Below, in pieces: positions 34,824-42,121 of a stretch of DNA of 64,000 nt (the stretch's first letter is position 1; each line of letters opens with the position of its first letter). Source of the DNA: an uncultured Piscinibacter sp. (lineage in GTDB: Bacteria; Pseudomonadota; Gammaproteobacteria; Burkholderiales; Burkholderiaceae_C). The stretch is taken from positions 310,001 through 374,000 of the forward strand of contig NZ_CALFYO010000019.1 of assembly GCF_937952055.1 (NCBI RefSeq), in the 5' to 3' direction. The translations under genes and the position numbers were made by a program. The notes beneath the pieces are model-generated. The model had not been told where the DNA came from, ran no database searches, and saw nothing but the letters and a program-made list of their open reading frames with translations.

Positions 34824-35216
34824 ATGTTCGGAAAGCAGAAGCAGCCGCCGATTCGCACGCTGATCGGTGAGGGGACCGTGATCACCGGTGAACTGCGCTT
34901 CGCAGACGGCCTGCGCATCGACGGTGAGGTGATTGGCGACGTGGTGGGGGCCGGCGAGGGATACAGCATCCTCGTCATCAGCGAGAAAGCCCGAGTCACG
35001 GGCAAGGTGATCGCGGGTCACGTGATCGTCAACGGCACGGTGGTCGGGCCCATCCATTCGAACAGCCTGCTCGAACTGCAGCCCAAGGCCCAGATCACCG
35101 GGGACGTACGCTACGAGGTGCTCGAGATGCACCAGGGCGCCACCATCGACGGCGAACTCCGGCCGCTGAAAGCCGAGGAAAAACCATCCTTGAAGCTGGC
35201 TGCCGCGAATCTGTAA
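34824..35216 (+). CDS. Bactofilin family cytoskeletal protein
   Basis: A 130-residue bactofilin. The core is a right-handed beta-helix made of short repeats with small hydrophobic residues every six or so positions: LIGEGTVITGELRFADGLRIDGEVIGDVVG, VISEKARVTGKVIAGHVIVNGTVVGPI and ITGDVRYEVLEMHQGATIDGELRPL. Bactofilins polymerise without nucleotide and organise cell-wall enzymes. The N-terminal MFGKQKQPP is the usual membrane-targeting type of tail. It follows the DUF6776 gene and precedes erpA with short gaps; a TGGAGG ribosome site is present. Confidence 0.93.
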   Translation: MFGKQKQPPIRTLIGEGTVITGELRFADGLRIDGEVIGDVVGAGEGYSILVISEKARVTGKVIAGHVIVNGTVVGPIHSNSLLELQPKAQITGDVRYEVLEMHQGATIDGELRPLKAEEKPSLKLAAANL

Positions 35217-35253
35217 GAATGGGTCCGACGGCGGAGTGCCGAAGGAGCGATCG

Positions 35254-35634
35254 ATGAGTGCAGTGGCCGAGAACATCCAGTCCCAGAGCGTCGCGGACGA
35301 ACCGCCGGCGCCGATCATCTTCACCGACAGCGCTGCGGGGAAGGTGAAGGAACTGGTCGACGAGGAAGGCAATCCCGACCTGAAGCTGCGCGTGTTCGTG
35401 CAAGGTGGCGGTTGTTCCGGCTTCCAGTACGGTTTCACCTTCGACGAGGTCGTCAATGACGACGACACCCAGATGTCGAAGAACGGCGTCACGCTGCTGA
35501 TCGATGCGATGAGCCTGCAGTACCTCGTGGGCGCCGAGATCGACTACAAGGACGACCTGCAAGGGGCGCAGTTTGTGATCAAAAATCCGAACGCGCAGAC
35601 CACCTGCGGTTGCGGTTCGAGCTTCTCCGTCTGA
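35254..35634 (+). CDS. erpA: ErpA, A-type iron-sulfur cluster insertion protein
   Basis: A 126-residue A-type carrier that delivers Fe-S clusters to apoproteins such as IspG and IspH. The three cluster-binding cysteines are present: one in GGGCSGFQY and two in TTCGCGSSF near the C-terminus. The ATG at 35254 follows an AAGGAG site; an in-frame GTG at 35236 is less likely. Short gap from bactofilin and a strong terminator downstream mark it as the end of the unit. Confidence 0.95.
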   Translation: MSAVAENIQSQSVADEPPAPIIFTDSAAGKVKELVDEEGNPDLKLRVFVQGGGCSGFQYGFTFDEVVNDDDTQMSKNGVTLLIDAMSLQYLVGAEIDYKDDLQGAQFVIKNPNAQTTCGCGSSFSV

Positions 35635-35653
35635 ACCGTTCCGCTCCGATGAC

Positions 35654-35684
35654 GAGGCCGCCTGCGGGCGGCCTCCTGCTTTTC
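35654..35684 (+). terminator. Rho-independent terminator after erpA
   Basis: GAGGCCGCC at 35654-35662 pairs with GGCGGCCTC at 35667-35675 with a TGCG loop, then CTGCTTTT. It fills the gap between erpA and the convergent anmK gene. Confidence 0.8.
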
Positions 35685-36801
35685 AGGCGGGGTAGAGACA
35701 GCCCAGCACCCTTGTGCCGCGCGCACCGGTGACCGCAGGCAGGCTGGCTGGCTCGCGGCGCATGAATGCGCGTGCCAGCCAGGCAAATGCACAGGCCTCG
35801 ACCTGGTCGGGCGGCAGGCCGCGCTGGGCGGTCGAGCCGACATGCATGCCCGGCAATCCCGCCGCCAAACGTGCCATCAGGTGGTCATTGAACGCGCCGC
35901 CGCCACAGACGAGCAGTTCGCGCGCCTGCGGCAAGAGGCGCTGCAGGTCGCGCGTGCAAGCCCAGGCGGTCAATTCGGCGAGCGTCGCCTGCACGTCGGC
36001 CGGATCGGCCGCACCCACCAAAGCGAGCCGTTGCGCCAGCCAGTCGGCGTGGAACAGGTCGCGTCCGGTGCTTTTGGGCGGGGGATGGTCGAAGTAGGGC
36101 TCGCGCTGCAGTGCCGACAGCAGGCTTTCAATGACCCGGCCGCTGGCCGCCCATCGGCCGGCGTCGTCGAAGGCCTGCCCACGATGCAGGCGCACCCAAT
36201 GGTCGAGCAGGGCATTGCCAGGGCCGCAGTCGAACCCGAGCACCGAGCCGTCCGCACTCAACAGCGTGAGGTTGGCGATTCCGCCGAGATTGAGCACGGC
36301 GAGGCTCGCGTCGCAGTTTCCAAACATGGCCCGGTGGAACGCCGGCACCAGCGGTGCGCCTTGGCCGCCTGCGGCGAGGTCGCGACTGCGCAGGTCAGCG
36401 ATCACGGCGATGCCGGTCAGTTCGGCGAGCAGGGACGGATTGTTCAACTGCAGCGTGTAGCCACTGCCGTCGAACTGCTGCGGCCGGTGACGCACGGTCT
36501 GGCCATGTGCACCGATCGCCGCCACGGCGGAAGCCGGTCGCGAGGCCCGCGCCAGGAGTTGCTGCACGACCTCGGCGTAACGTCGTGCCACGGCGTTGCC
36601 CGCCAGGGCTGCGCGGTGCAGTTCGTCCTCGCCGCGCTGATTCAACGCCAGCAGTTCGCTCGCCAGCAGCTCGTCGAAGGGCAGATGGCAATGACCATGC
36701 ACCTGCAAGGTGGGTGGCGCAAGGTCAGACCACTCGATGAGTACGCCGTCGACGCCGTCGAGCGAGGTGCCCGACATCAGTCCGATGTAGATCTCTGCCA
36801 T
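35683..36801 (-). CDS. anmK: AnmK, anhydro-N-acetylmuramic acid kinase
   Basis: A 372-residue kinase that recycles peptidoglycan anhydro-MurNAc to MurNAc-6-phosphate. The ATP site begins MAEIYIGLMSGTSLDGVDGVLIEW; catalytic and sugar-binding blocks GAHGQTVRH, ADLRSRDLAAGGQGAPLVPAFH, NLGGIANLT, GFDCGPGNALLD and the C-terminal LLVCGGGAFN follow in family order. It lies directly downstream of an M23 peptidase gene on the same strand (33 bp gap), so cell-wall cleavage and recycling genes are adjacent. Length agrees with the family. Confidence 0.95.
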   Translation of the reverse strand: MAEIYIGLMSGTSLDGVDGVLIEWSDLAPPTLQVHGHCHLPFDELLASELLALNQRGEDELHRAALAGNAVARRYAEVVQQLLARASRPASAVAAIGAHGQTVRHRPQQFDGSGYTLQLNNPSLLAELTGIAVIADLRSRDLAAGGQGAPLVPAFHRAMFGNCDASLAVLNLGGIANLTLLSADGSVLGFDCGPGNALLDHWVRLHRGQAFDDAGRWAASGRVIESLLSALQREPYFDHPPPKSTGRDLFHADWLAQRLALVGAADPADVQATLAELTAWACTRDLQRLLPQARELLVCGGGAFNDHLMARLAAGLPGMHVGSTAQRGLPPDQVEACAFAWLARAFMRREPASLPAVTGARGTRVLGCLYPA

Positions 36802-36834
36802 GCCGGCCCGCCGCGCGTGGAGGCGGCGCGGCCG

Positions 36835-38217
36835 CTACTCGGCGACCGTGGCGCCGACCGTCAGCGCCGCGTCGAGCTGTCCCCGCATCGACTGGGCCAC
36901 AGCCGCGAAGCGCTGCCTGCCCATCGCGCTGAGCTGGATGGCCTCGGAGGACTTCGCCATGTTCTGCGGGTTGCGCTGCGCGCCGTTGAGCTTGAACTCG
37001 AAGTGAAGGTGCGGTCCAGTGGCCCAGCCCGTTGCGCCGACGGCGCCGACGCGGTCGCCCTGATCGATGCGCTGGCCTCGGCGCACGTCAATGCGGCTGA
37101 GGTGTGCATACAGCGTCGACTTGCCGTTGCCGTGATCGATCTCGACCACGTTGCCGTAGCCGTTCTGGCGTCCAGCAAAGTGCACCACACCCCTGGCCAC
37201 CGAACGCACCGGCGTACCGGTGGGCGCGCCGTAGTCGACGCCCTTGTGGGCGCGCCACTGGTTGAGGATGGGATGCATACGCATCGAAAATCCCGAGGTG
37301 ACGCGCGAGAACTCCATCGGGCTGGCCAGGAAGGCGCGGCGCTTGCTCGTGCCGTTCAGGTCGTAATACCCGCCACGACCGTCCTCGTCCTTGAACCACA
37401 CGGCGGAGTGCGGCTCGCCCTTGTTGACGAACTCGGCGGCGATCATCCTGCCGGCCGCATTGTTCCAGGTGATCGGCTCGCCGTCGGCGGTGAGCGTCTC
37501 GTACACGACGGAGAATGTGTCGCCCTTGCGCAACTCGCGGTGGAAGTCGAGGTCCACGGAGAAGGCTTCGGCCATCTGGATCGCGATCGCATCCGGGATG
37601 CCCGACTCATCGGTGGCGGCGAACAGCGAACTGCGAATCGTGCCGCTGCCCAGGCGCACCGTGGCAGCCAGCGGCACGGTCTCGACGCTGGCCGAGAAGT
37701 TCCCCTCGCGACGCTCGATCCGCAGGCGCTCGAAGTGCGTGGCGATCAACGAGCTGTCGGACGGCGCATAGCGCACCGTCAACTCCTCCAGCGTGCCGCT
37801 GGGTGTGGCCGCCGCGCGCACGATCTTGCCGGCCCGGCCCTCGAAGATCTTGCGCGCCAGCGCATCGCGGCGCAGGAACTCGATGGCCTCGAGGTCGCTG
37901 ACGCCCAGACGGGCCAGCAGCGACTCGACGCCGTCGCCGGAGCGCGTGAGGTCACTGCGGTAGAGCTGCAGAGCGTGACCGGCAAGTGCCTCGAGTTGTG
38001 GTGCGACATCCTCGGGGTTGACACTTTCCGTCACCAGGCGGCGCGGCAGGTCGGCCGCGTCGGGCCCGTTGCTGGCAATGCCGTAGGCGGCGGCGCCGAA
38101 GCCGGCCAGCGCGAGGGCGACGGCCGAGGCCAGGGCGCGCGGATGCGACGACACGAACCGGGCGCCTCGCGCCAATGCTGCCTCGGTGGCGCGTTCCAGA
38201 GATCCCAACGATTTCAA
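36835..38217 (-). CDS. M23 family peptidoglycan endopeptidase (MepM-like)
   Basis: A 460-residue membrane-anchored peptidase. One N-terminal transmembrane helix (about residues 28-48) leads to a periplasmic LysM-like/OapA region and an M23 zinc domain. The zinc residues appear in RMHPILNQWRAHKGVDYG (HxxxxxxxD-type) and GPHLHFEFKLNG (HxH). The preceding ITSGFSMRMHP-type block is typical of MepM/YebA, a DD-endopeptidase that opens crosslinks for growth. It is divergent from tyrS across a 177-bp gap and upstream of anmK. Confidence 0.9.
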   Translation of the reverse strand: MKSLGSLERATEAALARGARFVSSHPRALASAVALALAGFGAAAYGIASNGPDAADLPRRLVTESVNPEDVAPQLEALAGHALQLYRSDLTRSGDGVESLLARLGVSDLEAIEFLRRDALARKIFEGRAGKIVRAAATPSGTLEELTVRYAPSDSSLIATHFERLRIERREGNFSASVETVPLAATVRLGSGTIRSSLFAATDESGIPDAIAIQMAEAFSVDLDFHRELRKGDTFSVVYETLTADGEPITWNNAAGRMIAAEFVNKGEPHSAVWFKDEDGRGGYYDLNGTSKRRAFLASPMEFSRVTSGFSMRMHPILNQWRAHKGVDYGAPTGTPVRSVARGVVHFAGRQNGYGNVVEIDHGNGKSTLYAHLSRIDVRRGQRIDQGDRVGAVGATGWATGPHLHFEFKLNGAQRNPQNMAKSSEAIQLSAMGRQRFAAVAQSMRGQLDAALTVGATVAE

Positions 38218-38394
38218 TTCAGTCTGTGCCGAACGCGAGCGCTCGAGTCAATGCAGGTTGCGTACAAGGGCGTCCACTAGAATCCGTGGCGCCTGCCGGA
38301 GCTCATCCGGCCGTTCGGGGCGTGAAAAAACGCACAGCGCAGTATACCGAGCGCATCCCGGACTTCCGTTCGTAATACCCCCATCCCGCGCCCC

Positions 38395-39630
38395 ATGTCC
38401 CAGCCCCCTGCACCGCCTTCCGCCCCGGTGACCGACCGCGTGCTGCACGCACTCGATGTGTCCCGGCGAGGTTGCGACGAGTTGTTACCTGAAGCCGACT
38501 GGCTTGCCAAGCTCGCCCGGTCCGAAGCAACCGGCGTGCCATTGCGCATCAAGCTGGGGCTGGACCCGACCGCCCCCGACATCCACGTCGGTCACACGGT
38601 GGTGCTCAACAAGATGCGCCAGTTGCAGGACCTCGGCCACCAGGTGATCTTCCTGATCGGCGACTTCACCTCGATGATCGGCGACCCCTCCGGCCGCAAC
38701 ACCACGCGACCGCCGCTGACGCGCGAACAGATCGAGGCCAATGCGCAGACCTACTACAAGCAGGCGAGCTTGGTGCTGGACCCCGACAAGACCGAGATTC
38801 GATACAACTCCGAATGGAGCGACCCGCTGGGCGCGCGAGGCATGATCCAGCTGGCTGCCCGCTACACCGTGGCGCGCATGATGGAGCGCAACGACTTCGC
38901 CGAGCGCTTCAAGGCCGGAACGCCGATCTCCGTGCATGAGTTTCTCTACCCGCTGATGCAGGGATACGACTCGGTGGCGCTGAAGAGCGACCTCGAGCTC
39001 GGCGGCACCGACCAGAAGTTCAACCTGCTCGTCGGCCGCGCGCTGCAGTCCGAGTACGGCCAGGAGCCGCAGTGCGTCCTGACCATGCCACTGCTCGAGG
39101 GCCTGGACGGCGTCGAGAAGATGTCCAAGAGCAAGGGCAACTACATCGGCATCACTGAGCCGGCGAACGACATGTTCGCGAAGCTGCTGTCGATCAGCGA
39201 CACGCTGATGTGGCGCTACTTCACGCTGCTGAGCTTTCGCAGCGAGGCGGAGATCGCGAAGTTGAAGGCCGAGGTCGAGGCGGGGCGCAATCCGAAGGAC
39301 GCCAAGGTGATGCTCGCCAAGGAGATCACCACGCGCTTCCACAGCGCGGCGGCTGCCGAGGCGGCAGATGCCGACTTCGCCAACCGTGCCCGTGGCGGCA
39401 TTCCCGACCAGATTCCGGCGCTGACACTGACCGGCACGCCGCTGGGCATCGGCGCGTTGCTCAAGCAGGCCAACCTCGCGCCCTCGAGCAGTGAGGCGAT
39501 GCGCCTGATCGACGGCGGCGGCGTGCGCATCGACGGCACGGTGGTCAGCGACAAGGGGCTGAAGGTCGGACCGGGCACCTACGTCGTGCAGGTCGGCAAG
39601 CGCAAGTTCGCGCGCGTCACGCTGGCCTGA
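38395..39630 (+). CDS. tyrS: Tyrosyl-tRNA synthetase
   Basis: A 411-residue class I aminoacyl-tRNA synthetase. The HIGH-type motif is HVGH (from His64) after LGLDPTAPDI; the KMSKS loop is intact (KMSKSKGN from Lys242). The C-terminal S4-like RNA-binding domain (about residues 345-408) includes PSSSEAMRLIDGGGVRIDG and VVQVGKRKFARV. The long-spacer architecture marks the TyrRS group common in Betaproteobacteria. It starts the plus-strand run tyrS-CDF-dtd. Confidence 0.97.
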   Translation: MSQPPAPPSAPVTDRVLHALDVSRRGCDELLPEADWLAKLARSEATGVPLRIKLGLDPTAPDIHVGHTVVLNKMRQLQDLGHQVIFLIGDFTSMIGDPSGRNTTRPPLTREQIEANAQTYYKQASLVLDPDKTEIRYNSEWSDPLGARGMIQLAARYTVARMMERNDFAERFKAGTPISVHEFLYPLMQGYDSVALKSDLELGGTDQKFNLLVGRALQSEYGQEPQCVLTMPLLEGLDGVEKMSKSKGNYIGITEPANDMFAKLLSISDTLMWRYFTLLSFRSEAEIAKLKAEVEAGRNPKDAKVMLAKEITTRFHSAAAAEAADADFANRARGGIPDQIPALTLTGTPLGIGALLKQANLAPSSSEAMRLIDGGGVRIDGTVVSDKGLKVGPGTYVVQVGKRKFARVTLA

Positions 39631-39644
39631 GTCCGGCACACGCG

Positions 39645-40535
39645 ATGCAGGCCAAGACCCTGCTCAAGATCTCGGTGGCGGCCGCCGTGGCCACCATCGC
39701 GATGAAGACCGCGGCGTGGTGGATCACCGACTCGGTGGGTCTGCTGTCCGACGCGATGGAGTCCTTCGTCAACCTCGCCTCGGCACTGTTCGCCGTGCTG
39801 ATGGTGACGATCGCCGAACGTCCGGCCGACGAGGACCATCCCTTCGGCCACACCAAGGCGGAGTACTTCTCCAGCGGCTTCGAAGGGCTGCTCATCGTTG
39901 GCGCGGCGGTGGGCATCATCTGGGCGGCGGCCGGGCGGTTCGTCGATCCGCGGCCGCTGGAGTCGCTCGGCTGGGGGCTGGCGCTGGCCGTAGCGAGTTC
40001 GGCACTCAACGGGCTTCTCGCCTGGCGCATGCTGGTTGCGTCGCGCGAGCAGCGCTCGATCGCGCTGGAGGCCGACGCGCGGCACCTCTTCACCGACGTC
40101 TGGACCTCGGCGGGCGTGGTCGTCGGACTGTTGTTCGTGCCGCTGACCGGCTGGCTGTGGCTCGATCCGCTGCTGGCCATCGGCGTCGCGTTGAACATTC
40201 TGCGCGAGGGCGCGCATCTCGCCTGGCGCTCTGTCGACGGGTTGATGGACATGGCGGTCGAGCCGGAGGTGCGCGCACAGATCGACGCCACACTCGCGCA
40301 GTTCGCGCACCACACCATCCGCTTCGACCACATCGTCACGCGGCGCGCCGGCCAGCGGCGCTTCGTCGATGTCCACATGCACATGCCGGCGGGCTGGACG
40401 CTCGGCCGCGCCGCGGCGCTGCGCACCAGTGTCGAGCAGGCGCTGATGAGCGCGGTGCCGGGGCTGCGCGCCTCGATCCAGTTGCTGCCCACCGATGTCG
40501 AGGCGCACTTCGACGACCCGAAGGACCTGCTGTGA
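39645..40535 (+). CDS. Cation diffusion facilitator family transporter
   Basis: A 296-residue CDF transporter. Six hydrophobic helices include the metal-site helices TDSVGLLSDAMESFVNLAS (II) and EADARHLFTDVWTSAGVV (V, HxxxD), and the HPFGHTKAEYFSS loop. The C-terminal cytoplasmic ferredoxin-like domain covers about residues 205-290. These proteins export Zn, Fe, Co or Cd by proton antiport; the helix V HxxxD pair fits zinc-type members. It starts 14 bp after tyrS and overlaps dtd by a GTGA junction. Confidence 0.92.
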   Translation: MQAKTLLKISVAAAVATIAMKTAAWWITDSVGLLSDAMESFVNLASALFAVLMVTIAERPADEDHPFGHTKAEYFSSGFEGLLIVGAAVGIIWAAAGRFVDPRPLESLGWGLALAVASSALNGLLAWRMLVASREQRSIALEADARHLFTDVWTSAGVVVGLLFVPLTGWLWLDPLLAIGVALNILREGAHLAWRSVDGLMDMAVEPEVRAQIDATLAQFAHHTIRFDHIVTRRAGQRRFVDVHMHMPAGWTLGRAAALRTSVEQALMSAVPGLRASIQLLPTDVEAHFDDPKDLL

Positions 40536-40975
40536 TCGCGCTGCTGCAGCGTGTCTCGTCCGCACGCGTCGAGGTGGCGGGGCGCGTCGCCGGTGCCATC
40601 GGCCCGGGGCTGCTGATGTTCGTGTGCGCCGAGCCGACCGACACCGAGGCACTGGCCGACAAGCTGGTGGCCAAGGTGCTCAAGTTGCGCATCTTCCCGG
40701 ATGATGCCGGCAGGATGAACGTCAGCGTCGTCGACGCCGGCGGCGCCCTGCTGATCGTCAGCCAGTTCACGCTCGCCGCCGACACGGCCGGCGGCAACCG
40801 GCCGGGCTTCAGCGGCGCGGCCGACCCCGAACTCGGCCGACGGCTCTACGACCGTGTGCTGGCCACGGCGCGGGCCATGCACCCGCAGGTCGAGGCCGGT
40901 GAGTTTGGCGCCGACATGCAGGTGCACCTGGTCAACGACGGCCCCGTCACCATTCCGATCACAATGCGGGCATGA
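40532..40975 (+). CDS. dtd: D-aminoacyl-tRNA deacylase
   Basis: A 147-residue Dtd that removes D-amino acids from mischarged tRNA. It starts at a GTG overlapping the stop of the transporter gene and reads IALLQRVSSARVEV. The catalytic motifs SQFTLAAD and the C-terminal NDGPVTIPI (Gly-cisPro-type substrate gate) are intact. Proximity to tyrS is fitting, since tyrosyl-tRNA synthetase is the main source of D-aminoacyl-tRNA. A perfect-stem terminator follows immediately. Confidence 0.95.
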   Translation: MIALLQRVSSARVEVAGRVAGAIGPGLLMFVCAEPTDTEALADKLVAKVLKLRIFPDDAGRMNVSVVDAGGALLIVSQFTLAADTAGGNRPGFSGAADPELGRRLYDRVLATARAMHPQVEAGEFGADMQVHLVNDGPVTIPITMRA

Positions 40976-40978
40976 AGG

Positions 40979-41004
40979 AAAGGGCCGCCCGAAGGCGGCC
41001 CTTT
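40979..41004. terminator. Bidirectional terminator between dtd and Bug gene
   Basis: AAAGGGCCGCC at 40979-40989 and GGCGGCCCTTT at 40994-41004 form a perfect 11-bp stem with a CGAA tetraloop. The A/T ends provide a short U-run in both directions, serving convergent dtd and the Bug-family gene. Confidence 0.85.
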
Positions 41005-41034
41005 GCAGGTACCGGCAGAACCGTTCGGTCGCCC

Positions 41035-42003
41035 TCAGTCGGCGTACTGGCCGGCTGCCTTGATCGCCGGGGCCCACTTGGCGATCTCGGCGGCGACGAA
41101 CTTCTTGTGCTCGGCCGGGGCCAGGCGTGCGTCGGTCACGACCACCGCGCCCAGCGCTTCCTGCTTCTTGATGAAGTCGGCGTCCTTGAGGGCCGCGCGC
41201 AGCGCCGCGTTGAGCTTTTCGGTCACGGCGGCCGGCGTGCCCTTGGGTGCGTACATGCCGTGCCAGATGCTCACGTTGAAGCCCTTCAGGCCCTGGCTGT
41301 CCAGCGTCGGCAGCTTGGACAGTGCCGGCGTCTTCAGCGGGGTCATCGTCGTCACCGCATATGCCTTCACCTTGCCGCTCTCGATCTGGCTGGTGGTGTT
41401 GGTGGTCTGGTCGCACATGATGTCGACCTGACCGCCGAGCAGGTCGGTCATCGCCGGGCCGGTGCCCTTGTAGGGCACGGTGGTCATGTCGATCTGGATG
41501 CTCTGCTGGAAGAGCAGGCCGCACAGGTGCGAAGCCGCACCCAGGCCGGCATTGGCCAGATTGATCTTGCCCTTGTTTTCCTGCAGCCACTTGACCAACT
41601 CGGGGTAGCTGTTCGCCGGCAGGGTCGGGCGACCGATCAGCGTCATCGGCACGTCGTTGACCATGCCGAGATACTCGAAGTCGGTCTCGACGTTGTACGG
41701 CAGCTTGCGGTACAGCGCCGGCGCGGTGGACATGCCGATGTGCGCGAGCAGCAGCGTGTAGCCGTCCGGCGACGCCTTGGCGACCTTGGCCGCGCCCAAC
41801 GTACCGCCGGCGCCGCCGACGTTCTCGATGATCACCGTCTGCTTCAGCGCCGCACCGATCGCGACCCCGAGGTCGCGGGCGACCTTGTCAGTCGGACCGC
41901 CGGCCGCGAAGGGAACGACGATGGTGATCGGCTTGTCCGGATATTCGGCGAGGGCGGCGGAGGTGGCGAGGCCGGCCAGCATGGCCGTCATCAGGCGCTT
42001 CAT
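41035..42003 (-). CDS. Bug/TctC family tripartite tricarboxylate binding protein
   Basis: A 322-residue periplasmic binding protein with a Sec signal peptide (MKRLMTAMLAGLATSAALA). The mature part has the Bug-family start YPDKPITIVVPFAAGGPTDKVARDLG, the ligand loop VIIENVGGAGGTLGAAKVAKASPDGYTLL, and QVDIMCDQTTNT. These proteins bind carboxylates, with TctAB as the membrane partners; no tctAB is nearby, so it is one of the many orphan Bug proteins of Burkholderiales. An AAAGGA site precedes the ATG. The 118 bp upstream separate it from the dehydrogenase gene. Confidence 0.92.
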   Translation of the reverse strand: MKRLMTAMLAGLATSAALAEYPDKPITIVVPFAAGGPTDKVARDLGVAIGAALKQTVIIENVGGAGGTLGAAKVAKASPDGYTLLLAHIGMSTAPALYRKLPYNVETDFEYLGMVNDVPMTLIGRPTLPANSYPELVKWLQENKGKINLANAGLGAASHLCGLLFQQSIQIDMTTVPYKGTGPAMTDLLGGQVDIMCDQTTNTTSQIESGKVKAYAVTTMTPLKTPALSKLPTLDSQGLKGFNVSIWHGMYAPKGTPAAVTEKLNAALRAALKDADFIKKQEALGAVVVTDARLAPAEHKKFVAAEIAKWAPAIKAAGQYAD

Positions 42004-42088
42004 GGGATCGTCCTTTCGGGGCGGCAGGTGTGAGATGGCGCGATTGTGGGCAGCGTCTCCCGCCGGCACATGCCGGAAACTACGTAAT

Positions 42089-42110
42089 CCCCGGCGCCGA
42101 CAGGCCGGGG
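42089..42110 (-). terminator. Weak hairpin after the YdiJ-like gene
   Basis: CCCCGGC at 42089-42095 pairs with GCCGGGG at 42104-42110, 12 bp after the dehydrogenase stop codon on the minus strand. The following bases on that strand are ATTACGTAG, so there is no proper U-run. Confidence 0.35.
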
Positions 42111-42121
42111 TTTGCCCCCCG

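Noticed and set aside
36835..38394. A tRNA gene in the gap before tyrS
   Set aside because: No cloverleaf or TTC-type T-arm could be drawn in the 177-bp gap.
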